Both the position numbers and the translations under genes were made by a program. Shown in pieces: positions 30,840-39,550 of a DNA stretch of 40,259 bases. The DNA comes from JADHTT01 sp964633845 (GTDB lineage Bacteria; Campylobacterota; Campylobacteria; Campylobacterales; Arcobacteraceae): assembly GCA_964633845.1 (NCBI GenBank), contig CAZWLA010000007.1, forward strand, positions 1-40,259, written 5' to 3'. Each line of letters begins with the position of its first letter. Position 1 is the first letter of the stretch. The notes beneath the pieces are model-generated. The model was given only the letters and a program-made list of their open reading frames with translations. It did not search any database and was not told where the DNA came from.

Positions 30840-33449
30840 ATGAAACTAGGTTTAAATAAGGTTTCTTCATTACTTTTAGGTACTACAATTGCTGCAACTA
30901 CAATGACAGCAAGTAGTGGATTACAAAAAGTAATGCAAGACCGTGGATTAACAGAAAATGATGTTATTCGTGCTGCGAAAACTTATAATCCTACAGGTGG
31001 TAGGGATGAGTTTATTGTATTTTCATCTGGTGGACAGTCTGGACAAGTAATTGTTTATGGTGTTCCATCTATGAGAATTTTAAAATATATTGCGGTGTTT
31101 ACACCAGAACCGTGGCAAGGTTATGGTTATGATGTAGATAGTCTTAAAATTTTAAGACAAGGTAATATTAGAGGTAGAGAGATAAATTGGGGAGATACAC
31201 ATCACCCAGCTTTATCTGAAAAAGATGGTGTTTATGATGGTAAATGGCTAGCTATCAATGATAAAGCAAATCCAAGAGTTGCTATTATTGATTTACATGA
31301 CTTTGAAACTAAACAAATTGTTGTAAACCCAGTATTTAAATCTGAGCATGGTGGAGCATTCTTCACGCAAAATTCTGAATATATTATTGAAGCTTGTCAA
31401 TATGCAGCACCATTTGATAATAACTATCACCCAATTGAAGAGTATAAAGAGTCTTATCGAGGTGGGGCAACTATGTGGAAATTCGATCCTAAAAAAGGTA
31501 GAATTGATGAAAAGGCTTCATTTACTATAGAGATGCCTCCATATATGCAAGATTTATCAGATGCTGGTAAAGGTGTATCGAATGGTTGGGCTTTTACAAA
31601 CTCATTTAACTCGGAGATGTATACAGGTGGAATTGAAGTTGGAATGCCACCAAATGAAGCTGGTATGTCAAGAAATGATACTGACTTCTTACATGTATAT
31701 AACTGGGAAAAATTAGCAGAAGTTGCTAAAGATCCTAAAAATGTAAAAATTGTTAATGATCATAAAGTAATTCCTATGGATGTTGCTGTTGCAAATAATG
31801 CATTATTCTTAATTCCTGAACCAAAATCACCTCATGGTGTAGATGTATCTCCTGATGGAGAATATATTGTTGTTTGTGGTAAATTAGATACTCACGCATC
31901 AGTATTCAAATGGTCAAAGATTAAGCAATTAATTGATAATAAAGATTATGCTGGAAAAGATCCATATGGTATACCAATTTTAGATATGAAAAAATCTTTA
32001 CATGGTCAAATGGAAATTGGACTTGGACCATTGCATAGTCAATACTCAAATGTAGATGGTGAAATATATACTTCTGTATATGTTGATTCTCAAGTTGCTA
32101 AGTGGAACTATAAAGAGCTAAAAATGCTTGATAAAGAAAATGTTCACTACAACATCGGTCACCTTTGTGGTATGGAGGGTAAATCTGCAGATCCTCAAGG
32201 TAAATATATTATTGCACTTAATAAGCTTGCAATTGATAGATTCCAAAATGTTGGACCACTACATCCACAAAATCACCAGCTGATTGATGTAAGTGGTAAA
32301 ACTATGGATTTACTTGTAGATATGCCTTTACCATTAGGTGAACCACATCAAGCTGTTGCTATTAGAGCTGAAAAGCTACACCCACATGTAAGATACAAAA
32401 TGGGTACAAATGCAAAAACTGGTGAAATTCATGTTGGTAAGACACTTGCTGGTCAAGAAAGAGTTGAGAGAACTTTAAAGCCTGATGGAACTCATGAAGT
32501 TAAAATTTATGCTACATTAGTTAGGTCTCATATCAATCCTGAGAGAGTTACAGTTAATAAAGGTGATGAAGTTGTATGGTATATGACTAACCTTGAAAGA
32601 GCACAAGATGAAACTCATGGATTTACTGTAGATCATTTTGATGCACATGCTTCGTTAGAACCAGGTGAAACTACAGAGATGAGATTTATAGCTGATATTG
32701 AGGGTGTATTCCCTTACTACTGTACTGAATTCTGTTCTGCACTTCACTTAGAGATGATGGGTTACTTAATGGTTAAAGATCCAAATAAGAAATATGCTTC
32801 TGCGCAAAAAATGAAAATGCAATCAATGTCACCTGCTGAGCTTCAAGCTGAGTATGATAAGACAGTTGCAGTAAATGATGCAACGCAAGCTGTTATTATG
32901 AGTGTTGTTGAGTTCTTAAAAGCTAATAACTTCCAAGATCATAAAGTTGTTGCAGATCTAGTTGATGATGCATTTGCACAGTTTGGTCAAATTAAAGAGC
33001 AAAAAGCTAAATCCGATGAGGCGAAAGCTGCTGGAGATATGGAAAAAGCGATTTTATTTGAAAATATGATTTGGCAACTTATGGTTAAAACTGCAGATGT
33101 TGGTATTAGAGCAAAAGATGCACTTGTAAGACTTATTGCTACAAAACAATCTCCTGCTGCTTCTAGAGGTGCTAAAGCATTTGGTGAAGGTGGATGTGGT
33201 GGATGTCACGTTATTGGTAAGGTATCTTCTGGACCTGACTTAACTGGTGTACTACAAAGACATGAAAATGCAGAGAAATGGGTATCTGACTTTATTTTAG
33301 ATCCTGAATCTATGTATGAAGAAGATTATGTTAAGGGTATGATTAACTACTTTAATCTAAAAATGCCTAATCAACATATGACAAAAGATGAAGTTGCAGA
33401 TATGATTGAATACTTCAAATGGGTAGATGAAAACGCTAACTTATTCTAA
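30840..33449 (+). CDS. nosZ: Nitrous oxide reductase, clade II with C-terminal cytochrome c domain
   Basis: 869 residues; periplasmic copper enzyme reducing N2O to N2. The leader (1-24) has no twin-arginine, so export is Sec-dependent, a clade II trait. The beta-propeller binding CuZ carries GDTHHP (about 117-122) and further histidines (EHGG, SPHGVDVSPDG, GPLHSQYS, EPHQA). The CuA cupredoxin domain holds CTEFCSALHLEMMGYL near residue 627. A cytochrome c domain specific to epsilonproteobacterial cNosZ follows, with CGGCHVIGKVSSGPDLTG near residue 786 and a Met in LKMPNQHM as probable ligand. Strong ribosome site AAGGAGAG. A terminator follows directly, so nosZ is separately transcribed from its accessory genes. 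Confidence 0.98.
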   Translation: MKLGLNKVSSLLLGTTIAATTMTASSGLQKVMQDRGLTENDVIRAAKTYNPTGGRDEFIVFSSGGQSGQVIVYGVPSMRILKYIAVFTPEPWQGYGYDVDSLKILRQGNIRGREINWGDTHHPALSEKDGVYDGKWLAINDKANPRVAIIDLHDFETKQIVVNPVFKSEHGGAFFTQNSEYIIEACQYAAPFDNNYHPIEEYKESYRGGATMWKFDPKKGRIDEKASFTIEMPPYMQDLSDAGKGVSNGWAFTNSFNSEMYTGGIEVGMPPNEAGMSRNDTDFLHVYNWEKLAEVAKDPKNVKIVNDHKVIPMDVAVANNALFLIPEPKSPHGVDVSPDGEYIVVCGKLDTHASVFKWSKIKQLIDNKDYAGKDPYGIPILDMKKSLHGQMEIGLGPLHSQYSNVDGEIYTSVYVDSQVAKWNYKELKMLDKENVHYNIGHLCGMEGKSADPQGKYIIALNKLAIDRFQNVGPLHPQNHQLIDVSGKTMDLLVDMPLPLGEPHQAVAIRAEKLHPHVRYKMGTNAKTGEIHVGKTLAGQERVERTLKPDGTHEVKIYATLVRSHINPERVTVNKGDEVVWYMTNLERAQDETHGFTVDHFDAHASLEPGETTEMRFIADIEGVFPYYCTEFCSALHLEMMGYLMVKDPNKKYASAQKMKMQSMSPAELQAEYDKTVAVNDATQAVIMSVVEFLKANNFQDHKVVADLVDDAFAQFGQIKEQKAKSDEAKAAGDMEKAILFENMIWQLMVKTADVGIRAKDALVRLIATKQSPAASRGAKAFGEGGCGGCHVIGKVSSGPDLTGVLQRHENAEKWVSDFILDPESMYEEDYVKGMINYFNLKMPNQHMTKDEVADMIEYFKWVDENANLF

Positions 33450-33475
33450 TAGTTAGATTTTATAAAACCTATATT

Positions 33476-33508
33476 AAAAGGGGAAAGCTATAAACTTTCC
33501 CCTTTTTT
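33476..33508 (+). terminator. Strong intrinsic terminator after nosZ
   Basis: The perfect 12-bp stem AAAAGGGGAAAG / CTTTCCCCTTTT (33476-33487 with 33495-33506), loop CTATAAA, followed by T. The next FNR box begins two bases later. Confidence 0.92.
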
Positions 33509-33509
33509 A

Positions 33510-33523
33510 TTGATAAATATCAA
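33510..33523. promoter_or_regulatory. FNR/DNR-type box TTGAT-AAAT-ATCAA of the nos accessory operon
   Basis: A perfect palindrome directly after the nosZ terminator. Overlapping TATAAT boxes at 33541-33546 and 33546-33551 follow; the second predicts a start near 33558, placing the box centre at -41.5. It gives the accessory operon (33604-38968) its own anaerobic promoter. Confidence 0.82.
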
Positions 33524-33603
33524 GAAAATTAAGTCTAGATTATAATATAATTAATATAAATTAATAGTTTAGATTTAGTTTTCATATACAGGAGAGATAA
33601 TAT

Positions 33604-34152
33604 ATGATGAGAAATATAGTACTTGGATTTTTCACAATTGTAGTAGCTGCACTTATGGCTTATACTGCATCACAGGGTGGAGCATACCACGGTGGAGAAC
33701 ATGGAAAAGTTATAGAAGACATTGGTAATAAAGTATCTGGAAATAGTGTACAAAAAGTAAATGAAAAAGATGATAGAGAGAAAGAAAATGATGCTTTAAA
33801 TGCTCTAAAAGAGAAAGCTGGATCTGCATCTGGATTTAAAGTAAGTAATAGATATAAAAGCAAATGTTCATCTTGTCATGGTATCAATGGTAGTGGATTC
33901 CAATATGGTAAAAAGCTTATGGGACCAAAATTAATTGGTCAGACAGAAGCTAAGCTTTTAAAAGATTTAGAAGAGTTTAAAGCAGGTCGTAGAGAAAATC
34001 TTGTAATGAAAGGGCTTCTAATGTCACTTGATCAAACTGCTTTAGTAGAGTTAGCAAAAGAGATTGGTGATTTTGAGAGAAGATCAAAAGAAGCACCATC
34101 AGGTAAAAGCCGTGAAAATAATGCAAATAAATATGATATGTCAGCGTGGTAA
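33604..34152 (+). CDS. NosC-type monoheme cytochrome c
   Basis: 182 residues. An N-terminal membrane segment or signal (1-21), a charged linker (about 35-75) and one cytochrome c domain with CSSCHG (Cys88/91, His92) and GLLMSLDQTAL holding a probable axial Met. The stretch EAKLLKDLEEFKAGRREN resembles the corresponding part of the lipoprotein cytochrome at 37820-38437, so the two are the likely NosC1/NosC2 pair of epsilonproteobacterial nos clusters, which carry electrons from NosG/NosH to NosZ. Which of the two corresponds to C1 is not assigned. The ribosome site is AGGAGAG. Confidence 0.82.
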   Translation: MMRNIVLGFFTIVVAALMAYTASQGGAYHGGEHGKVIEDIGNKVSGNSVQKVNEKDDREKENDALNALKEKAGSASGFKVSNRYKSKCSSCHGINGSGFQYGKKLMGPKLIGQTEAKLLKDLEEFKAGRRENLVMKGLLMSLDQTALVELAKEIGDFERRSKEAPSGKSRENNANKYDMSAW

Positions 34153-34154
34153 GA

Positions 34155-35861
34155 ATGATGAATAAGTATAACAATAGAGAAACAATAAAAAATACAAGTT
34201 TTTGGTCAACATTCTTTGATACGACAAAAGATGGGAAAACAAAATTTTCATATAGGATGAAAAGATGGATACTTGTAATCGGCATACATGCACTATTCTT
34301 TTTATCATTTTTCATAGACTTGCAAGTACTTGAAGGTACATTAAGTGGATCAAGATTCCTTGGTTTCCATATGATAGATCCTTTTATGAATCTACAACTA
34401 TTCTTAGCAACTTGGCATATACCAATAAATATGGTAATTGGTGTGACAACTATCATAGTTGTATATCTACTTGTAGGTGGTAGATCTTATTGCTCTTGGG
34501 TATGTCCATATGGAATATTAAGTGAGATAGGTGAAAAATGGCATAATACACTTGTAGCAAAAAAGATAATTAAAAGTAGAACATTTGATCATAGAGTCAG
34601 ACATATCTTTTGGGCTGCATTTTTATTGTTATCTTTCACAAGTGGATACTTAGTATTTGAAACATTTAATGTTGTAGGTATTTTAAGTAGAATGATAGCT
34701 TATGGTTGGTCAGTAGCCTTTGTATGGGTATTAGTTGTATTCTTAATGGAAGTATTTTATTCAAGAAGAGTATGGTGTACATATATATGTCCTATAGGTA
34801 CATCATATGGATATCTTTCTAAAGCATCAGCTTTAAGAGTTGAGTGGAATGATAATTGTGATAGCTGTATGGTTTGTCATGATGTATGTTTTGAGAATCA
34901 AGTATTAGAGATAACTAAATCTAAATATAGAAAGCAAATAGATGATAAGCAAATTAAAAAGCAATTTATCATGGGTAACGACTGTACATTATGTGGTAGA
35001 TGTGTAGATGTATGTCATGCTGATGCTTTAAACTTTAAATTTAGAGATACTGGTCTTGTAAGATACCCTAAAGTATTTGCTACTATTGCTGTTTTACTTT
35101 TAACATTTGCATTTACTGCACCTATGATAGGGTTCCATGGTGTTTTAAATAAAATTGAACAAGGTAAAGAAGCCGAAATCCATGATTTCTCAAAAACTAT
35201 TTGGAACTTTTATAATCAAGGTAGATATAAATCAATTGCAACACCAAAAGAAGCACATAACAACCTAGATGGTATGATAGAAACTGCATCAGAGTTAGGT
35301 GTAGCATCATTACCTATTTGGGCAGTATCATTAGAAGCTCCAAATTATCCAGAGGAAGCATTCCCTGAAGGTATTCCAGTATTCTTCCATTTTGATGGAT
35401 ATAGTGGAGAAGTTCATGAAATGAATACTATTAATCACTATGTAGGTATGGATCCTATGTGGACTGGTGGTATATTGGAAAGAGAAATAGGAATATATGC
35501 ATTGCTATTACTGAGCCTTGGTATGATATTTGCTATGATGACAAGATCTAAGTTCTTGAATTATCTGATGCTAATACCAACTTCGTTACCAGTATTATTT
35601 ATAGCTGACTATTCATTTTGGTTATATCATTTTGGTCATAATCTTCATGATTGGGGAGCATTTAAGATTAAACCATTTATGCCAACAGTATTTGGAGATG
35701 GTAAAATTGCACAGTTTATTACGCATTCATATCCTACAATAGGATTCTATATTATTATGGCTATAAGTTTATTTTCACTACTTGCATTCCTTGCAAAAAG
35801 AAAAGAGATTAATGAAGCCCAAGTAAAAGAAAAGTGGGAAAGCTTAGGTGATGTTAAATAA
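34155..35861 (+). CDS. nosH: NosH-like membrane polyferredoxin fused to a NosB-like membrane domain
   Basis: About 568 residues. The N-terminal half (to about residue 305) is NapH/NosH-like: four or so membrane helices, two CxxxCP motifs (CSWVCPYG and CTYICPIG) and two cytoplasmic [4Fe-4S] ferredoxin motifs (CDSCMVCHDVC and CTLCGRCVDVC). The C-terminal half has a helix near 310-330, a periplasmic stretch of about 110 residues and three to four further helices with DYSFWLYHFGHNLHDWGAFKIKPF, resembling the separate NosB of Wolinella-type clusters. It would transfer quinol electrons via NosG and the cytochromes to NosZ. Start: the ATG at 34155 is preferred to the GTG at 34146, which lies inside the previous gene. 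Confidence 0.8.
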   Translation: MMNKYNNRETIKNTSFWSTFFDTTKDGKTKFSYRMKRWILVIGIHALFFLSFFIDLQVLEGTLSGSRFLGFHMIDPFMNLQLFLATWHIPINMVIGVTTIIVVYLLVGGRSYCSWVCPYGILSEIGEKWHNTLVAKKIIKSRTFDHRVRHIFWAAFLLLSFTSGYLVFETFNVVGILSRMIAYGWSVAFVWVLVVFLMEVFYSRRVWCTYICPIGTSYGYLSKASALRVEWNDNCDSCMVCHDVCFENQVLEITKSKYRKQIDDKQIKKQFIMGNDCTLCGRCVDVCHADALNFKFRDTGLVRYPKVFATIAVLLLTFAFTAPMIGFHGVLNKIEQGKEAEIHDFSKTIWNFYNQGRYKSIATPKEAHNNLDGMIETASELGVASLPIWAVSLEAPNYPEEAFPEGIPVFFHFDGYSGEVHEMNTINHYVGMDPMWTGGILEREIGIYALLLLSLGMIFAMMTRSKFLNYLMLIPTSLPVLFIADYSFWLYHFGHNLHDWGAFKIKPFMPTVFGDGKIAQFITHSYPTIGFYIIMAISLFSLLAFLAKRKEINEAQVKEKWESLGDVK

Positions 35862-37071
35862 ATTATTCTTAGTATTTATAGCTTTAGTTAGTTTTATAAA
35901 TGCAAATGTATTACAAGATGCTATCGATAAAGCACCAGATGGTTCTATATTAAAATTACCAGCTGGTGTATACAAAGGAAGTATTACTATTAATAAACCA
36001 ATTACAATTTTAGGAATTGAAGATGGTGTAATAATTGATGGTGAAAATACAGGTACAGTGATTACTGCAAAGGGATCATATATTACTCTTAAAAATTTAA
36101 CTATCCAAAATAGTGGTGAACGGCATGAAAATTTAGATGCTGCAATTAAGCTTATGGATGGATCTCAAAATGAGATTAGTGATTGTAATATCAAAGAAAC
36201 ACTTTTTGGTATAGATATACAAATGGTAAATAATTCAATTATTTCAAATAATAAAATTACTTCAAAAGAGTCTTTGGATCTAGGACTTAGAGGTGATGGT
36301 CTTCGATTGTGGTATAGCAATGATAATATTGTAAAGAAAAATTCACTTATAAAATCAAGAGATATGGTAGTATGGTATTCTCATGGAAATATTATAGAAG
36401 AAAATTATGGTGAGCAGTGTAGATATTCATTACACTTTATGTATGCAGGTAAAAATTATGTAAGAAATAATACTTATAAGTTTAATTCTGTAGGTATATT
36501 TTTCATGTATTCACAAGATACAATTGCTACAGGAAATGTAATAAAAAGTTCTTTAGGTGCTACAGGCATGGGTATAGGATTGAAAGATGTATCAAACTTT
36601 ACAATCAAAGATAATACAATGATTTATTGTGCACAAGGTATGTATATAGATAGATCTCCTTTTGAACCAGATACAAATAACTGGATTGAAAATAATAAAA
36701 TTTTATATAATTCTGAAGGGCTACATTTTCATTCTTTAAGTGTTGATAATGTAATTAAAGGCAATACAATGCAAGGTAATATTGAGGATATTATCAACGA
36801 TAGTAGAGGGGCAAAAACTTATAATAATGAGATTGTTGGTAACTATTGGGACAACTATGAAGGTTTTGATAGTAATAATGACAATGTAGGTGACACCCCA
36901 CATACAGTATATCAGTACGCTGATCAACTATGGGTATATAATGAAGATGTAAAGTTTTTTTATGGTTCACCAGTGATATCACTATTAAATTTTTTAGCTA
37001 AATTAGCACCATTTAGTAAACCACTATTTATAATGGAAGATAAAGAACCACAAGTTCGATTAAAAGGATAA
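35851..37071 (+). CDS. nosD: NosD, copper-maturation protein of N2O reductase
   Basis: About 406 residues. A Sec signal peptide (ending SFINA) precedes a right-handed parallel beta-helix built of CASH/NosD repeats, with many short N-rich rungs such as NEISDCNIKET, NSIISNNKITS, GNIIEENYGEQCRYSLHFMYAG and NTMIYCAQGMYIDRSPFE. NosD is periplasmic and, with the NosFY ABC transporter, is needed to build the CuZ cluster. NosF and NosY are not beside it here. The ATG at 35851 follows a GTG (35848); both lie inside the end of the preceding gene, showing translational coupling. Confidence 0.94.
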   Translation: MLNKLFLVFIALVSFINANVLQDAIDKAPDGSILKLPAGVYKGSITINKPITILGIEDGVIIDGENTGTVITAKGSYITLKNLTIQNSGERHENLDAAIKLMDGSQNEISDCNIKETLFGIDIQMVNNSIISNNKITSKESLDLGLRGDGLRLWYSNDNIVKKNSLIKSRDMVVWYSHGNIIEENYGEQCRYSLHFMYAGKNYVRNNTYKFNSVGIFFMYSQDTIATGNVIKSSLGATGMGIGLKDVSNFTIKDNTMIYCAQGMYIDRSPFEPDTNNWIENNKILYNSEGLHFHSLSVDNVIKGNTMQGNIEDIINDSRGAKTYNNEIVGNYWDNYEGFDSNNDNVGDTPHTVYQYADQLWVYNEDVKFFYGSPVISLLNFLAKLAPFSKPLFIMEDKEPQVRLKG

Positions 37072-37076
37072 GAAGT

Positions 37077-37823
37077 ATGGCAAGTGTAAAAACAGATAGA
37101 AGAGAATTTGTAAAGTATTCAACATTAGGTATTTTAGGATTAGCAGCAGCTGGAGGAATAGTACTTAGTCCAAGTGGTGCAGTTGCCGAAAATAGATTAA
37201 GACCACCAGGTGCAGTAGATGAAAAAGAGTTTTTAGCACTTTGTATTAAATGTGGTCAGTGTTTACAGGTTTGTCCTTATCACTCTATTGAACTTGCTGA
37301 CTTTGCCAAAGGTCATGGAGTAGGTACACCATATATTGATGCAAATATAAGAGGTTGTTATGCTTGTGAAGCTGTACCATGTGTACTCGCATGTCCTAGT
37401 GGAGCACTTGATCATAATTGTGAAAAACCAGAAGATATTAAGATGGGGATAGCTGTTCTTGAACACCCACGAACATGTTTAGCTGTTACAAATACACCAG
37501 TACCAGCTGGATATGATCAAAAAATGAAAGATTTTATTGCAAATGTGACAAATGTTAATCCACTTGAGGATAAAATATTAGAGAAGTTTGATGGATTTGA
37601 AGGTAAAGAATGTACACTTTGTGCAGATATGTGCCCTATGCCAAATCCATTAAGTGCAATTGCAATGGTAACAAAATCAAGTGGTATCACTAGACCTGAA
37701 ATATATGAAGGTTGTACTGGATGTGGTGTATGTCAAGAGGTGTGTCCTGTAAAAGAGCCTGCCATTGTGATTAAACCTAGATTGTCTTATGATGATTATT
37801 ATAACAAAGGGAAACGATCATGA
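37077..37823 (+). CDS. nosG: NosG, Tat-exported periplasmic ferredoxin
   Basis: 248 residues, NapG-like. The leader has a twin-arginine motif (TDRREFVKYSTLG) and a hydrophobic stretch to about residue 40, so it is exported folded by Tat. Four [4Fe-4S] motifs follow: CIKCGQCLQVCP, CYACEAVPCVLACP, CTLCADMCP and CTGCGVCQEVCP. With NosH it should form the quinol-oxidising branch feeding NosZ. The start has AAGGATAAGAAG before the ATG. The stop overlaps the next ATG (ATGA). Confidence 0.93.
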   Translation: MASVKTDRREFVKYSTLGILGLAAAGGIVLSPSGAVAENRLRPPGAVDEKEFLALCIKCGQCLQVCPYHSIELADFAKGHGVGTPYIDANIRGCYACEAVPCVLACPSGALDHNCEKPEDIKMGIAVLEHPRTCLAVTNTPVPAGYDQKMKDFIANVTNVNPLEDKILEKFDGFEGKECTLCADMCPMPNPLSAIAMVTKSSGITRPEIYEGCTGCGVCQEVCPVKEPAIVIKPRLSYDDYYNKGKRS

Positions 37824-38437
37824 AAATTAAGAATATAGCTTTAATATCAACATTGACATTACTAATATTTACTGGATGTTCAGATAAACCAACAGATGAC
37901 AAGAAAGAAGCTATAATACCTGCTACTACATCAACAACACCAAAAATACAAATAGTTGTAAATGAAAATGCAAAAGCTATTAAAGTAGAAGAGAAAGAGA
38001 AGCAAGACCATACAAAAAATGGTAAAAATTATTATTTCTCTTATGGTGTTAAATCAGGCTATGATATGAATTCAGAACCTGCAAATCAAGATGCTAGTGT
38101 AAGGGTTAAACCAAGAACGGTAATAGAAGCTAATATGCATGTAAGAAGTCCTTATGAGAAAGTACAAGTTTCACTTCTTGTAAAAAAACTAAGTAAAGAA
38201 TTTATTGTTAAATGTTCATCTTGTCATAATGATTATGCAAATGGTATTATTGGACCATCTCTTTTAAATAAAACATCTGAAGAAATACTAAAAGATATTA
38301 GTGACTTTAAGACAGGCGTAAAATCAAACCCATTAATGGATGATCTAATTAAGATGATGAGTGATAATCAGATTAAAAAATTAGCCAGTGAAATATATGA
38401 GTTTAATAAGATGGTGCAAGAGCTAAAAAATAAGTAG
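37820..38437 (+). CDS. NosC-type lipoprotein monoheme cytochrome c
   Basis: 205 residues. The lipobox FTGC places the acylated cysteine at position 20, so the protein is membrane-anchored in the periplasm. A low-complexity linker (about 21-75) leads to a cytochrome c domain with CSSCHNDYANGIIGPSLL (Cys132/135, His136) and a Met in NPLMDDLIKMM as candidate ligand. The C-terminal half parallels the cytochrome at 33604-34152. It is the second of the NosC pair and the last clear nos gene of the operon. Confidence 0.85.
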   Translation: MKIKNIALISTLTLLIFTGCSDKPTDDKKEAIIPATTSTTPKIQIVVNENAKAIKVEEKEKQDHTKNGKNYYFSYGVKSGYDMNSEPANQDASVRVKPRTVIEANMHVRSPYEKVQVSLLVKKLSKEFIVKCSSCHNDYANGIIGPSLLNKTSEEILKDISDFKTGVKSNPLMDDLIKMMSDNQIKKLASEIYEFNKMVQELKNK

Positions 38438-38446
38438 GAATTGATT

Positions 38447-38968
38447 ATGGAAAAAGTATTAATAGATGAAGAGATTCAATTAGACCCACAAAGATATATA
38501 GTAAGTGAAACAGATGCAAAGGGTAAAATTACTTATTGTAATGATTATTTTGTAGAAGTATGTGGATATAGTCAGGATGAACTAATAGGTAGTCCACATA
38601 ATATTATTAGACATCCTGATATGCCAAAAGTTGTATTTAAAATACTTTGGGAAACTATAAAGCAAGGTAAAAACCTTAATGTAGTTGTAAAAAATAGAGC
38701 TAAAGATGGCAGATTCTATTGGATTTTTACAGAATTTGAAAGTAGAAGAGATGCTGATACTGGTGAGATTATAGGATATATGGCATCTAGAAAAACTGTA
38801 TCAAGGCATATTATTGATGTAATGGCTAAATTATATAGTGAACTTCTTGCTGTAGAAAAAGAAGGTGGTATCGAAGCTTCTGAAGAATATTTAAGTAATT
38901 TTCTAAAAGATAAGGGTGACGATATAGAGTTTGTAAACTTTATGGATGAGATTCATAAATTTTATTAA
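38447..38968 (+). CDS. Aer/CetB-like PAS sensor protein without output domain
   Basis: About 173 residues. A PAS domain of the Aer/CetB type occupies about 20-125, with ITYCNDYFVEVCGYSQDELI, SPHNIIRHPDMPKVVFK and GRFYWIFTEFE, a pattern that in Aer binds FAD. There is no membrane segment, HAMP or methyl-accepting domain, so like Campylobacter CetB it would need a partner to signal. The C-terminal helices may carry that contact. An upstream TTG (38441) exists, but the ATG at 38447 has the ribosome site AGGA. Nine bases after the nos cytochrome stop, it is probably in the nos operon, hinting at energy taxis tied to N2O respiration (inference). Confidence 0.82.
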   Translation: MEKVLIDEEIQLDPQRYIVSETDAKGKITYCNDYFVEVCGYSQDELIGSPHNIIRHPDMPKVVFKILWETIKQGKNLNVVVKNRAKDGRFYWIFTEFESRRDADTGEIIGYMASRKTVSRHIIDVMAKLYSELLAVEKEGGIEASEEYLSNFLKDKGDDIEFVNFMDEIHKFY

Positions 38969-38987
38969 GTCCCTATAAGGGGACTTA
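38966..38987. terminator. Bidirectional terminator between the nos operon and rraA
   Basis: The stem TAAGTCCC / GGGACTTA (38966-38973 with 38980-38987), loop TATAAG. It begins at the stop codon of the PAS gene and ends six bases before the convergent rraA stop. T-runs are modest. Confidence 0.65.
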
Positions 38988-38992
38988 TAAAA

Positions 38993-39469
38993 TTATAATT
39001 TTTCCTTACTTGTGATTATCCCATCTTGGTCACAGTATATATATTCACCTGTCTTGAATTTTATATTTCCAAATTCAATATCAGTACCTATTTCACCAGT
39101 ACATTTCTTTTGACTTTTAAATGGATAAGTTCCAAGAGCATATAGTGCTACATCAATTGTAGCTGTTGTAGCTGTATCTCTTACATAGCCGTTTACAACA
39201 ATACCTGCAAAATTATTTTGTTTTGCAAAGCCCATAAGCTTGTCGCCAACTACTGCACAAAAATCACCTTGCACATCGACTACTACCACTTTACCATCAC
39301 CTTGATTATCTCTTAGTAATTCAACTAAAGCACCATTGTCTTCAAAAAGTTTTACTGTAAGTATTTCACCTTGACATTTAGTAGCTTTTCCATATGATTG
39401 AAAACCAGGGTTTAAAACTTGTACTTTATCCACATTTTCATCACATATATCTGCTGTAAAAAAATCCAT
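38993..39469 (-). CDS. rraA: RraA-family protein
   Basis: 158 residues, the standard size of RraA, described as an inhibitor of RNase E and structurally related to 4-hydroxy-4-methyl-2-oxoglutarate aldolases. Family segments are FFTADICDEN at the start, GDGKVVVVDVQGDFCAVVGD, FAGIVVNGYVRDTA (the conserved G-x-VRD motif) and the end GEYIYCDQDGIIT. Epsilonproteobacteria generally lack canonical RNase E, so the RNase-inhibitor role is doubtful here; aldolase or other function is possible. It is convergent with the PAS gene and divergent from the glutamate mutase genes, with 81 bases between. Confidence 0.88.
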   Translation of the reverse strand: MDFFTADICDENVDKVQVLNPGFQSYGKATKCQGEILTVKLFEDNGALVELLRDNQGDGKVVVVDVQGDFCAVVGDKLMGFAKQNNFAGIVVNGYVRDTATTATIDVALYALGTYPFKSQKKCTGEIGTDIEFGNIKFKTGEYIYCDQDGIITSKEKL

Positions 39470-39550
39470 AATTATCCTCTGTATAGTTTGTAAAGCCTTA
39501 TTGTATCAAAAATAAGATATAATCGTGCATATAATTATTTAAGGTACTTA

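Noticed and set aside
34860..34895. A CMVCH string in the NosH-like protein resembles a heme c site.
   Set aside because: It is part of the ferredoxin motif CDSCMVCHDVC in a cytoplasmic-side [4Fe-4S] domain, so a covalent heme is unlikely.
39480..39500. TGTATAGTTTGTAAAG between rraA and glmS as a third copy of the amt-type operator.
   Set aside because: Only the left half-site matches; the right half TATACA is absent.
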